This document shows, piece by piece, positions 7,909-15,402 of a DNA stretch of 48,548 bases. How positions within the stretch are numbered: the first letter of the stretch is position 1; each line of letters starts with the position of its first letter. The notes below the pieces were generated by a model, which searched no databases, was not told where the DNA came from, and was given only the letters and a program-made list of their open reading frames with translations. The position numbers were made by a program, and so were the translations under genes. Origin of the DNA: an uncultured Lachnospira sp. (GTDB lineage Bacteria; Bacillota; Clostridia; Lachnospirales; Lachnospiraceae); assembly GCA_934343805.1 (NCBI GenBank), contig CAKRIN010000019.1:1-48548 (forward strand), in the 5' to 3' direction.

Positions 7909-9246
7909 ATGAAATCGAATGAAATAGACATGACGACAGGTTCCTTGCCAAAGAAAATGTTGATATATTCCCTGCCGCTTATGTTGTCAAATGTCCTGCA
8001 GGTTATGTTTAATTTGTGCGATGTGGCAGTAGTTGGTAAATTTGTAGGACCGCTTGCACTTGGTGCGGTAGGCTCAACAAGCATAATTGTTACGCTTACG
8101 ACAGGAATATTATTGGGACTTGCAGGTGGAGTTAATGCTGTTGTTGCATTATTTGTAGGAGCTAAGAACAGCGCAAATGTTAAGAAAGCAGTACATACTT
8201 CAATTATAATATGTCTGATTGCCGGTTTTTTGCTGCTTTTGTCAGGATTGTTTCTGTCAAGACCAGTGCTGCTTCTTATAGGAACTAAAAAAGAACTGAT
8301 AAATGGGGCGGTTGTATATCTTACAATATATCTTCTCGGTTCACCGGCACTTGCCATGTATAACTATGGTAATGCCGTGTTAAGTGCAGTTGGTGATACG
8401 AAAAGACCACTTATGTATCTTATAACTGCAGGAGTAATTAATGTAGTGCTTAATCTGTTCTTTGTATTAGTATGTAATCTTGGCGTTATAGGAGTTGCTC
8501 TGGCAAGTATAATATCGCAGTATATATCAGCATTTCTAATACTTAAGTTTCTGTTTGGATGTGGAAAGGATTATGGTCTTTACATAAAAAATATTGGAAT
8601 AGATTCACATATAGCAGCAAGAGTATTAAGGATTGGACTGCCTGCAGCGGTGCAGTATTCTCTTTTTGCAATTGCCAATCTGTATATACAGTCAGCGGTT
8701 AATTCGTTTGACCATGTAGTTGTAGAAGGCAATTCAGCCGCTGCTAATGCAGATAATATTGTATATGATATGATGGCAGCATTCTATACAGCGTGTACAA
8801 GCTTTATAGCGCAGAATCTTGGAGCAAGGAAGCGTGACAGAATTAAGCATGCGTATCTTGTTGCACAGCTGTATTCATTTCTTATCGGAGCCGTATTTGG
8901 GGCATTGCTGGTGATTTTCAGGACACAGTTTCTTAATTTGCTTACAAGTGACCCTGATGTAGTACATTTTGGCTCGATAAGACTTGCAATAATGGGCTGC
9001 TCATATTTTATATCAGCATTTATGGATAACGCTGCAGCAGGTGCAAGAGGCCTTGGCAGGAGTGTTATACCTACAATAATAGTTATAATGGGTTCGGTAG
9101 TATTCAGAATAGTATGGGTATGCACAATATTTGCAAGGATACATACGTTAATATCCCTCTATCTTGTATATGCGAGTGCATGGATATTTACCGCTGTTAT
9201 TGGTACTACATATTTTATAATCATATTCAGAAAAACTCTTAAGTAA
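7909..9246 (+). CDS. MATE-family efflux transporter
   Basis: A 445-residue integral membrane protein with about 12 hydrophobic segments in two homologous halves. The N-terminus (GSLPKKMLIYSLPLMLSNVLQ, about 11-31) and FNLCDVAVVGKFVGP (35-49) are characteristic of MATE drug/sodium antiporters of the DinF/NorM type. Substrate cannot be read from sequence. It starts 4 bp after the AlkD-like stop, probably one transcript; the pairing of alkylation repair with an exporter could mean joint protection against toxic compounds, but this is only suggestive. Confidence 0.9.
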   Translation: MKSNEIDMTTGSLPKKMLIYSLPLMLSNVLQVMFNLCDVAVVGKFVGPLALGAVGSTSIIVTLTTGILLGLAGGVNAVVALFVGAKNSANVKKAVHTSIIICLIAGFLLLLSGLFLSRPVLLLIGTKKELINGAVVYLTIYLLGSPALAMYNYGNAVLSAVGDTKRPLMYLITAGVINVVLNLFFVLVCNLGVIGVALASIISQYISAFLILKFLFGCGKDYGLYIKNIGIDSHIAARVLRIGLPAAVQYSLFAIANLYIQSAVNSFDHVVVEGNSAAANADNIVYDMMAAFYTACTSFIAQNLGARKRDRIKHAYLVAQLYSFLIGAVFGALLVIFRTQFLNLLTSDPDVVHFGSIRLAIMGCSYFISAFMDNAAAGARGLGRSVIPTIIVIMGSVVFRIVWVCTIFARIHTLISLYLVYASAWIFTAVIGTTYFIIIFRKTLK

Positions 9247-9261
9247 ACAAATCACACACAT

Positions 9262-9312
9262 TTTACAAAATCTTTACGAACACAGGATTATGTATTTTAC
9301 ATAATATTGATA
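9262..9312 (+). promoter_or_regulatory. PhoP-box-like direct repeats upstream of pstS
   Basis: TTTACA (9262), TTTACG (9273), TTTACA (9296) and TTGATA (9307). Spacings are 11, 23 and 11 bp. The Bacillus PhoP box is TT(A/C/T)A(C/T)A repeated every 11 bp, so this is a probable site for a PhoP-type response regulator. The order is unusual because a terminator (9318-9350) lies between it and pstS. No clear -10 sequence follows; TAATAT at 9302-9307 is one possibility. Confidence 0.6.
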
Positions 9313-9317
9313 ACATA

Positions 9318-9350
9318 CCCTCTGCAAGCAGATGCAGAGGGTTTTCTTTT
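9318..9350 (+). terminator. Intrinsic terminator after the MATE gene, possibly a pst leader attenuator
   Basis: CCCTCTGC (9318-9325), an 8-nt loop and GCAGAGGG (9334-9341), followed by TTTTCTTTT. It stands 71 bp after the MATE stop and 103 bp before pstS. If pst transcription starts at the PhoP-like repeats, every pst transcript must read through it. I see no antiterminator hairpin. Confidence 0.85.
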
Positions 9351-9452
9351 ATGAGACGACTCACATATCATTCTAATCAGACTCTTGATTAAGCCCCATG
9401 AAAACCATTTGCATAGGCTTGCTAATAAAATAAGAGGAAGGTAACGAAAGTT

Positions 9453-10313
9453 ATGAGAAAAGGATTGAAGAAGTTAGTAGCTGTTGCTTTAACAGCAACA
9501 TTAGGACTTGCAACTTTAGCAGGATGCGGAGCTGGTTCAGGCTCAAGTTCAGATTCAGCAGGAAGTAACAAGGAGCTTTCAGGAAAGATCCAGTTAGCAG
9601 GAAGTACATCAATGGAAAAGATGTGTGGTGCTCTTATGGAAGCATTTATGGAAGAATATCCTAATGTAACAGTAACAACAGAATATACAGGTTCAGGCGC
9701 AGGTATTGAGTCAGTAACATCTGGAGCAGTTGATATTGGTAACGCCTCAAGAGCTTTATCTGATAAAGAAAAGTCAGCAGGTATTGAGGAGAACATCGTA
9801 GCAATTGATGGTATCGCAATGATTACTGATAAGAACAACAAGGTTACTAATGTAACAAAGCAGCAGCTCACAGATATCTACACAGGTAAGATTACTAACT
9901 GGAAGGACCTCGGCGGTTCAGACGAAGCTATCGTAGTAATCGGAAGAGAGGCAGCTTCTGGCACAAGAGGTGCATTTGAGGAACTTCTTGAAGTTAAGAA
10001 TAAATGTGCATATGCACAGGAACTTGACAGTACAGGTGCTGTACTTGCCAAAGTAGCAGCAACTCCAGGTGCAATCGGATATGTTTCATTAGATGTAGTT
10101 GATAAGACAGTATTAGCATTACAGCTTGATGGTGTAGATGCAACAGAGGATAACATTAAGGCTGGTAAGTACACACTTTCAAGACCATTTGTAATGGCTA
10201 CTAAGGGTGCTGTTTCATCACAGAGCGAGCTTGTTCAGGCTTGGTTTGAATTCGTAAAGTCTGATGCAGGTCAGAAGGTTATTAAGGGAGTTGGCTTAAT
10301 TCTCCCAGAGTAA
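9453..10313 (+). CDS. pstS: Phosphate ABC transporter, phosphate-binding lipoprotein
   Basis: A 286-residue precursor with a basic N-terminus, hydrophobic core and lipobox LAGC, giving a lipidated Cys25 and a Ser/Gly-rich linker (26-43). Phosphate-binding loops are visible: GSTSMEKM, YTGSGAGIESV and REAASGTRGAFEEL. It captures phosphate outside the cell and hands it to PstCA. GAGGAAGG lies upstream of ATG 9453. It is the first gene of a complete pstSCAB-phoU operon and the gap to pstC is 36 bp. Confidence 0.96.
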   Translation: MRKGLKKLVAVALTATLGLATLAGCGAGSGSSSDSAGSNKELSGKIQLAGSTSMEKMCGALMEAFMEEYPNVTVTTEYTGSGAGIESVTSGAVDIGNASRALSDKEKSAGIEENIVAIDGIAMITDKNNKVTNVTKQQLTDIYTGKITNWKDLGGSDEAIVVIGREAASGTRGAFEELLEVKNKCAYAQELDSTGAVLAKVAATPGAIGYVSLDVVDKTVLALQLDGVDATEDNIKAGKYTLSRPFVMATKGAVSSQSELVQAWFEFVKSDAGQKVIKGVGLILPE

Positions 10314-10349
10314 GCAAAGCAATATTAGATTCTGAATGGAGAGATTGAC

Positions 10350-11354
10350 ATGGATGAAGTTATAAATGTTGATATGAATAGTACAAATAAGAGAACCCAT
10401 AAGACAACCAATGCGGTTGAGGCTGGTGCAAATGGTTCATTAAAAGGTAATAGAAAGTCAAAACATGCAAGTGAAAGTGTGGCAAAGTTTATATTCCTTG
10501 TGTGTGCAGTAGTAGCCATTCTGGCAGTCTGCTCCATCACTATCTATATGTTTATCAAAGGTACGGAGAGCTTGAAAAGTGTGGGGATAGCTGATTTGCT
10601 CTTTAAGACAGTATGGGCACCTACAGCTACACCACCAGCATACGGAATTGTTTATATAATTCTTTCATCGATTGTAGGAACAACACTTGCTATTATCATT
10701 GGTGTTCCAATTGGATTATTAACAGCAGTGTTCCTTACAGAGATAGCTGGAAAGAAACTTGCAGCAATTGTTCAGCCAGCGGTTGAACTGCTTGCTGCGA
10801 TTCCTTCAGTTATATACGGACTTCTCGGATTAATGTTACTTAACCCCCTCCTTTATAAGTTAGAAAAGCATGTATTCGCGAATTCCACAACACATCAGTA
10901 TACAGGAGGAGCTAACCTCCTGGCTGCAGTGCTGGTACTTGCAATTATGATACTTCCAACAGTTATCAATATGAGCGCATCAGCAATCAGGGCAGTTCCA
11001 ATGAATTTAAGAGCAACATCACTTGCTCTTGGAGCAACTAAGATACAGACAATATTTAAAGTGGTAGTTCCAGCAGCCAAGTCGGGAATTATAACAGGAA
11101 TTGTATTAGGTATAGGAAGAGCCTTAGGTGAGGCAATGGCTATTAATCTGGTAGCCGGTGGTTCAGTTAATCTTCCACTTCCATTCAACTCAGTCAGATT
11201 TCTTACAACACAGATTGTAAGTGAGATGAGTTACGCAGATGGAGTACACAGACAGGTTCTTTTCACAGTAGGACTTGTTCTTTACATTTTTATAATGATT
11301 ATTAACCTGATAATTACATTTATGCAGAAGAAAGGGGAGAAAGCAAATGGATAA
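10350..11354 (+). CDS. pstC: Phosphate ABC transporter permease
   Basis: A 334-residue protein with six predicted membrane segments and the binding-protein-dependent permease loop around ALGATKIQTIFKVVVPAAKSG (about 224-244), the contact site for PstB. A hydrophilic N-terminal tail of about 45 residues (Asn/Thr/Lys-rich) precedes the first membrane helix and is longer than usual. GGAGAG lies upstream of ATG 10350. It overlaps pstA by 8 bases, which suggests translational coupling and equal amounts of the two permeases. Confidence 0.96.
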   Translation: MDEVINVDMNSTNKRTHKTTNAVEAGANGSLKGNRKSKHASESVAKFIFLVCAVVAILAVCSITIYMFIKGTESLKSVGIADLLFKTVWAPTATPPAYGIVYIILSSIVGTTLAIIIGVPIGLLTAVFLTEIAGKKLAAIVQPAVELLAAIPSVIYGLLGLMLLNPLLYKLEKHVFANSTTHQYTGGANLLAAVLVLAIMILPTVINMSASAIRAVPMNLRATSLALGATKIQTIFKVVVPAAKSGIITGIVLGIGRALGEAMAINLVAGGSVNLPLPFNSVRFLTTQIVSEMSYADGVHRQVLFTVGLVLYIFIMIINLIITFMQKKGEKANG

Positions 11355-12207
11355 TCTTAAAGCTAAGAAAAGGCATCCGGAAGAGATTGCAGTATACTCA
11401 GCGATATATGTGTGTGCAGCATTTTCAGTTCTCCTGCTTTTAGGAATTATTGTATATGTGTTTGCTAAGGGCGCAAGGCGTGTAAATTGGGCGTTTCTTA
11501 CAGGTGTTACATCAATTCTTCATGGAACTGTGGGAATTGCCGGTAATATTCTGAACACATTGATAATAATATTACTTACTATGATAATTACAACGCCAAT
11601 CGGTGTAGGTGCTGCCATTTATTTAAATGAGTACGCCAAGCCGGGAAAGCTTGTTACAGTTATAATATTTGCAACAGAGACGCTTGCAGGAATTCCATCA
11701 ATTATATTTGGTCTGTTTGGTATGCTTTTCTTCGGACAGTTATGTCACATGGGATATTCACTTCTGACAGGTTCTCTTACACTTACATTAATGGTGCTTC
11801 CGCTTGTTACAAGAAATACACAGGAAGCGTTAAAGACTGTACCTGACAGCTTCAGAACAGGAGCGGTAGGTTTAGGCGCAGGTAAATGGTACACAATCAG
11901 AACAATTCTTCTTCCGTCAGCAATGCCTGGAATTGTAACCGGAGTAATCCTTGCGATAGGAAGAATTATTGGTGAATCAGCAGCATTGCTTTTTACAGCG
12001 GGAAGTGCCCATCTACTTCCAAAGACTTTCAATGCATTTCTTGAGAAAATATTTCACTCGGGCGGAACACTTACAATCCAGCTTTATTTAAGTGCAAGTA
12101 AGGGCGAATTTGAGGTGGCATTCGGTATTGCGGTTGTGCTGCTTGTAATTGTGCTTCTTATTAATTTTGGCACAAAGAAGCTCGCTAAGAAGCTTGAAAA
12201 GCACTAA
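11347..12207 (+). CDS. pstA: Phosphate ABC transporter permease
   Basis: A 286-residue membrane protein with about six hydrophobic segments. The conserved permease motif lies around [20 protein letters not shown] (about 174-193), and [16 protein letters not shown] follows, as is standard in PstA. With PstC it forms the phosphate channel. The start codon lies within the end of pstC; pstB begins 13 bp after its stop. Confidence 0.96.
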   Translation: MDNLKAKKRHPEEIAVYSAIYVCAAFSVLLLLGIIVYVFAKGARRVNWAFLTGVTSILHGTVGIAGNILNTLIIILLTMIITTPIGVGAAIYLNEYAKPGKLVTVIIFATETLAGIPSIIFGLFGMLFFGQLCHMGYSLLTGSLTLTLMVLPLVTRNTQEALKTVPDSFRTGAVGLGAGKWYTIRTILLPSAMPGIVTGVILAIGRIIGESAALLFTAGSAHLLPKTFNAFLEKIFHSGGTLTIQLYLSASKGEFEVAFGIAVVLLVIVLLINFGTKKLAKKLEKH

Positions 12208-12220
12208 TTGGGAGGAATAT

Positions 12221-12982
12221 ATGAGTAATAAGATTAAAGTTAAAGTTGAAAATCTGAACCTGTATTATGGAGAGAATCATGCCCTTAAGGATGTGAGTAT
12301 GGATATACAGGAGAATGCAGTGACAGCATTTATTGGTCCATCTGGATGCGGTAAATCGACATTTTTAAAGACATTAAACCGAATGAATGATCTTGTTGAT
12401 GGCGTAAGAATAGATGGAAAGGTGCTGCTTGATGGAGAGGATATATATGACCCGTCAGTTGATACCACAATTCTTAGAAAGAAAGTTGGAATGGTATTCC
12501 AGCAGCCTAATCCTTTTCCTATGAGCATATATGACAATATTGCTTATGGCCCAAGAGTTCACGGTATAAGAGATAAGAAAAGACTTGATCAGATTGTTGA
12601 GGAAAGTCTTCGAGGCGCAGCTATATTTGATGAGGTAAAGGATAGATTGAAGAAATCGGCCATGGGGCTTTCGGGTGGACAGCAGCAGAGAATATGTATT
12701 GCAAGAGCACTTGCGGTACAGCCGGAGGTTCTTCTTATGGACGAGCCGACATCAGCACTTGATCCAATATCTACAGCTAAAATTGAAGAACTGATGGAAG
12801 ATCTCAAGAAGAAATATACTGTAATAGTTGTAACACATAACATGCAGCAGGCAACACGAGTTTCAGATCAGACAGCATTTTTCCTTGTGGGGGAAATGGT
12901 TGAGTTTGGAGATACAAAGCAGATATTCTCTTACCCTCAGGATAAGAGAACAGAAGATTATATCACAGGAAGGTTTGGATGA
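12221..12982 (+). CDS. pstB: Phosphate ABC transporter ATP-binding protein
   Basis: A 253-residue ABC ATPase that powers phosphate import. It has Walker A GPSGCGKS (39-46), a Q-loop at 94-95 (FQQPNPFP, typical of PstB), signature LSGGQQQR (150-157), Walker B LLMDEP (171-176) and the switch histidine in [11 protein letters not shown] 12221 follows GGGAGG at the right distance; an earlier in-frame start inside pstA has no such site. Its last codons overlap phoU by 4 bases. Confidence 0.97.
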   Translation: MSNKIKVKVENLNLYYGENHALKDVSMDIQENAVTAFIGPSGCGKSTFLKTLNRMNDLVDGVRIDGKVLLDGEDIYDPSVDTTILRKKVGMVFQQPNPFPMSIYDNIAYGPRVHGIRDKKRLDQIVEESLRGAAIFDEVKDRLKKSAMGLSGGQQQRICIARALAVQPEVLLMDEPTSALDPISTAKIEELMEDLKKKYTVIVVTHNMQQATRVSDQTAFFLVGEMVEFGDTKQIFSYPQDKRTEDYITGRFG

Positions 12983-13650
12983 TGAGAAGTAAATTTGACG
13001 AACAGCTTGACAGACTTAATAAAGAAATGATGAAAATGGGATCTGCAATTGAGGATTCTATACGTAAGGCAGTTGATGCACTTGTGCGACAGGATGCAGG
13101 GCTTGCTAAGAGTGTTATGGCACAGGACGAGGAGATTGACAGAGAGCAGAAGACAATTGAGAGTATATGCTTTAATCTTCTTATCCAACAGCAGCCTGTT
13201 GCCAAGGACTTAAGAACAATTACAGCAGCGTTAAAGATGGTTACAGATATGGAAAGGATTGGTGATCAGGCAGCAGATATTGGAGAGATAACTATCAAGC
13301 TTTCTAACCAGTCATATATAAAAAAGCTTGAGCATATCAACCAGATGGCTTCTGAGACAATGCTTATGTTGATCAGAAGTATTGAGGCTTATGTTGAGAA
13401 GGACATGGACAAAGCAAGAAAAGTTATAGCATATGATGATGTGGTAGATGATCTTTTTGAAAAGGTAAGAGACGACCTGATTGCAATGATACAGGCAGAT
13501 TCAGCTAATGGAGAGCAGGCGGCAGATCTTCTTATGGTTGCTAAGTATTTTGAGAGAATAGGAGACCATGCAACTAATATTGCAGAATGGGTAATATTTG
13601 CTCTTGATACGAAGGGAGGTTTCGATGAAAATGCTTCTGAACATTTGTAA
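12979..13650 (+). CDS. phoU: Phosphate transport/signalling regulator PhoU
   Basis: A 223-residue, all-helical protein with the two PhoU repeats. [10 protein letters not shown] (about 93-102) and the matching [13 protein letters not shown] (about 194-206) are the metal-binding signatures. PhoU shuts off PstSCAB and PhoR signalling when phosphate is plentiful. Two adjacent start codons exist (12979 and 12982); the first overlaps pstB in the ATGA manner. A small membrane protein starts inside its last codons. No phoPR genes are in the window, so the two-component system must lie elsewhere. Confidence 0.95.
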   Translation: MMRSKFDEQLDRLNKEMMKMGSAIEDSIRKAVDALVRQDAGLAKSVMAQDEEIDREQKTIESICFNLLIQQQPVAKDLRTITAALKMVTDMERIGDQAADIGEITIKLSNQSYIKKLEHINQMASETMLMLIRSIEAYVEKDMDKARKVIAYDDVVDDLFEKVRDDLIAMIQADSANGEQAADLLMVAKYFERIGDHATNIAEWVIFALDTKGGFDENASEHL

Positions 13651-13858
13651 AAATACTCATTTAACTGAAAAAAATTATGAATATCTTTTTCTTCTTCTTA
13701 ATACACTTGCTTGGTGTGCAATTGGATTTGTGGTATGGCTGTTTGTAAGTGTATTTGCATTGAACAAGGCAGAATGGATGTTTACATTTATTGGATATTT
13801 CGGACTCATTCCTGGGTTTATAGGCGGAATTATTGAAGCCTGGAGAAATGAAAGATAA
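13625..13858 (+). CDS. Small two-helix membrane protein coupled to phoU
   Basis: A 77-residue protein of unknown function. It has a short polar N-terminus (1-18), a first hydrophobic segment at about 19-44 (ending VVWLFVSVFAL), a Lys/Glu turn, a second segment at about 49-71 and a charged tail (WRNER). The start at 13625 is 4 bases after GGGAGG, and that site lies inside phoU, so translation is probably coupled. Sharing the end of the pst-phoU operon suggests a link to phosphate transport or PhoU at the membrane, but nothing in the sequence shows this. I do not recognise a family. Confidence 0.72.
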   Translation: MKMLLNICKNTHLTEKNYEYLFLLLNTLAWCAIGFVVWLFVSVFALNKAEWMFTFIGYFGLIPGFIGGIIEAWRNER

Positions 13859-13913
13859 AATAGCTGTTGATTTATGGACAGACTGGCATAGAATATAGAC
13901 AGAGGTGATTATT

Positions 13914-14378
13914 ATGAAACGTATATGTCTGTATGCTATGCCATTAATTATATGTCTGATGAGCCTGTTGTGTAATGGATGTGCCAGACTTTCACATGCT
14001 GGTGAAGAGGTTCATGATGATGTGGAGAAGGATCAGGAGACATGGACGGCAGATGAACCACAAAAAGTATCTTTGGAAGCAGGCAGGGGGTATAACCCAC
14101 AGCTGGATTTTGTATATGATGAACCTGATGATATAGAAGTTGATGGCGAATATATTAATCATCTGTGTGCAGAAGCACAGAGTGAACTGGAGAATATGTT
14201 TGGTCCAGCAGAGTTTCGGGTTGTATCAGAAAACATGGGTGAAGGTTGTACAATAAAGATAATGTATGACAGCAAAATAATGGATATGTCTGATGAGCAG
14301 GAAGGTCAGATTTGTCTTTATGTTAAAAGAGAATTTAAAGATGTGAATGTGTCCGATATTAAAATCTGCGCCAGATAG
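13914..14378 (+). CDS. Putative lipoprotein of unknown function
   Basis: A 154-residue protein with a signal-like N-terminus (basic MKR, hydrophobic 5-20) and a Cys in LLCNGC, an imperfect lipobox. The mature part is acidic, with a disordered stretch (about 28-65) and a folded C-terminal part of roughly 85 residues. I do not recognise a family. AGAGGTG lies 6 bases before ATG 13914; a GTG three codons earlier overlaps that site and is unlikely. It follows the phoU-linked membrane protein by 55 bp and could belong to the same transcript. Confidence 0.65.
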   Translation: MKRICLYAMPLIICLMSLLCNGCARLSHAGEEVHDDVEKDQETWTADEPQKVSLEAGRGYNPQLDFVYDEPDDIEVDGEYINHLCAEAQSELENMFGPAEFRVVSENMGEGCTIKIMYDSKIMDMSDEQEGQICLYVKREFKDVNVSDIKICAR

Positions 14379-14540
14379 TTGTAAAGCCAGAGATGATATG
14401 TTATATTAATTGAGGCGTTGAATTGGGGACACCACTTTTCAAGACCAGAAGTCAGAATTGCTCAGGTGATTCTTATGACATCGAACATACAACAGGCGTC
14501 GGTAAATAAAGATTTCCGGCGTGTTTATATTATGAATTTA

Positions 14541-14577
14541 AAGGCAGAACCAGCTGGAAAGCGGTTCTGCCTTTTTT
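14541..14577 (+). terminator. Intrinsic terminator upstream of the composite repeat
   Basis: AAGGCAGAACC (14541-14551) pairs with GGTTCTGCCTT (14563-14573) around an 11-nt loop, followed by TTTTTT. It closes the transcript of the lipoprotein gene. The stretch 14379-14540 before it holds only an imperfect inverted repeat (GGCGTCGG with CCGGCG, 14495-14522) and no gene that I can support. Confidence 0.88.
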
Positions 14578-14775
14578 GTAAGCAATGAGCCGTGCAAGCC
14601 GGAATGTGCTTGCACAGATTCCGGCTTATGCGGCGAATGCCCATAATGAACAACGAAGGTCGAAGACCGGGAGTTGTGAATTATCAAGGCTCGGGAGTAG
14701 CGAAGCTACGGAGAGACTTGGCTTACAAAGATGCGCGGGCAGCGATGAGAGAAGGCATATAATGAACAACGAAGG
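14578..14775. repeat. Composite GC-rich structured repeat upstream of thiS
   Basis: Begins directly after a terminator T-run. It contains a nested hairpin, AAGCCGGAAT with ATTCCGGCTT around GTGC/GCAC (14597-14628), then GGTC-GAA-GACC (14658-14668) and GTAGC-GAA-GCTAC (14697-14709), then a left-end copy of the GC-rich family, GCGCGGGCAGCGATGAGAG (from 14733). The 17-mer ATAATGAACAACGAAGG occurs twice, at 14643-14659 and 14759-14775. The second copy ends 14 bases before the thiS start and runs into its ribosome site. No coding sequence is convincing here. Confidence 0.72.
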
Positions 14776-14789
14776 AGAAAGGAGAAACC

Positions 14790-14996
14790 ATGGTACATAT
14801 TAATGGCGAACAGTTTGATAATGCTTCAGTTGAGGGCAGGACGCTTCTTGATTATGTAACAGAGGCGGGGTATGACCCGGTTGGCATTGTAATTGAGAAG
14901 AATATGAAAATAATTCATCGGGAAGATTTTGATAAAGTTAATATTGATGATGGAGATGTGATAGAGATATTGCATTTTGTTGGCGGCGGACAGTGA
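14790..14996 (+). CDS. thiS: Thiamine biosynthesis sulfur carrier ThiS
   Basis: A 68-residue beta-grasp protein. The segments VEGRTLLDYVTEAGYDPVGI and IDDGDVIEILHFVGGG are typical of ThiS. Sulfur is normally carried as a thiocarboxylate on the final Gly of a C-terminal Gly-Gly. Here the chain ends GGGQ, so an extra Gln follows the glycines and would have to be removed, or the carrier chemistry differs. GGAGAAAGGAG lies before ATG 14790. It is separated from thiG by about 400 bp containing array C, and no thiF adenylyltransferase is present. Confidence 0.88.
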   Translation: MVHINGEQFDNASVEGRTLLDYVTEAGYDPVGIVIEKNMKIIHREDFDKVNIDDGDVIEILHFVGGGQ

Positions 14997-15033
14997 TAGC
15001 ATATAAGGGGAAAATGGACTCTTACAGGGGAAA

Positions 15034-15313
15034 GACCTACAAAAATTGTCAGATCTCAATTTTAGTACGTCAATAATTGGCACAACAATATGGAAATACC
15101 TACGAGATATAAGAAAAATAAAATTTAGTATGCTTTTAGAGTGGCTGACAACCAACAAATGTGTGGATGCAGGAGCTTTCAGGTTAATGCTAAAGCATAT
15201 GATGGATGAAAAGCCTACTAAATTTTAATTTGAGCCTGATTAGTAGGCAGGCTGAAAATTAGAGAATGATAAAAAACCTACTAAATAACTGAAAAAACAT
15301 TTTTTGTAGGTAT
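15034..15313. repeat. Array C of the CCTACTAA/TTAGTAGG inverted-repeat family (4 units)
   Basis: Units lie at 15036-15069, 15099-15132, 15214-15247 and 15277-15310; all four are exactly 34 bp with 18 bp between arms. Arms are more diverged than in A and B: CCTACAAA/TTAGTACG, CCTACGAG/TTAGTATG, CCTACTAA/TTAGTAGG and CCTACTAA/TTTGTAGG. In unit 1 the pairing extends to 15 bp with two mismatches. Starts are 63, 115 and 63 bp apart (about 6, 11 and 6 turns). The array occupies the 406-bp gap between thiS and thiG, inside what should be one operon. I see no gene in this gap. Confidence 0.82.
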
Positions 15314-15402
15314 TAGAGCATGACCATCGGTAGGACAAAAGAAAGCATGACCAGCCGGATGAATTTAAGATGAAAGAAAATATAGAGCAGGAGGAAGCAA
15401 AG

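Noticed and set aside
14585..14803. 72-codon open frame upstream of thiS
   Set aside because: It lies wholly in the GC-rich hairpin element, and its translation is biased and unlike neighbouring genes.
15046..15228. 60-codon open frame in array C
   Set aside because: It crosses two and a half repeat units, has no ribosome site or normal start, and has no family resemblance.
380..15313. dif/lox-like recombination sites or integron attC sites
   Set aside because: The central gap of 18-19 bp is too long for dif or lox sites, the attC hallmarks are missing, and no integrase gene is in the window. I therefore keep them only as protein-site arrays of unknown kind.
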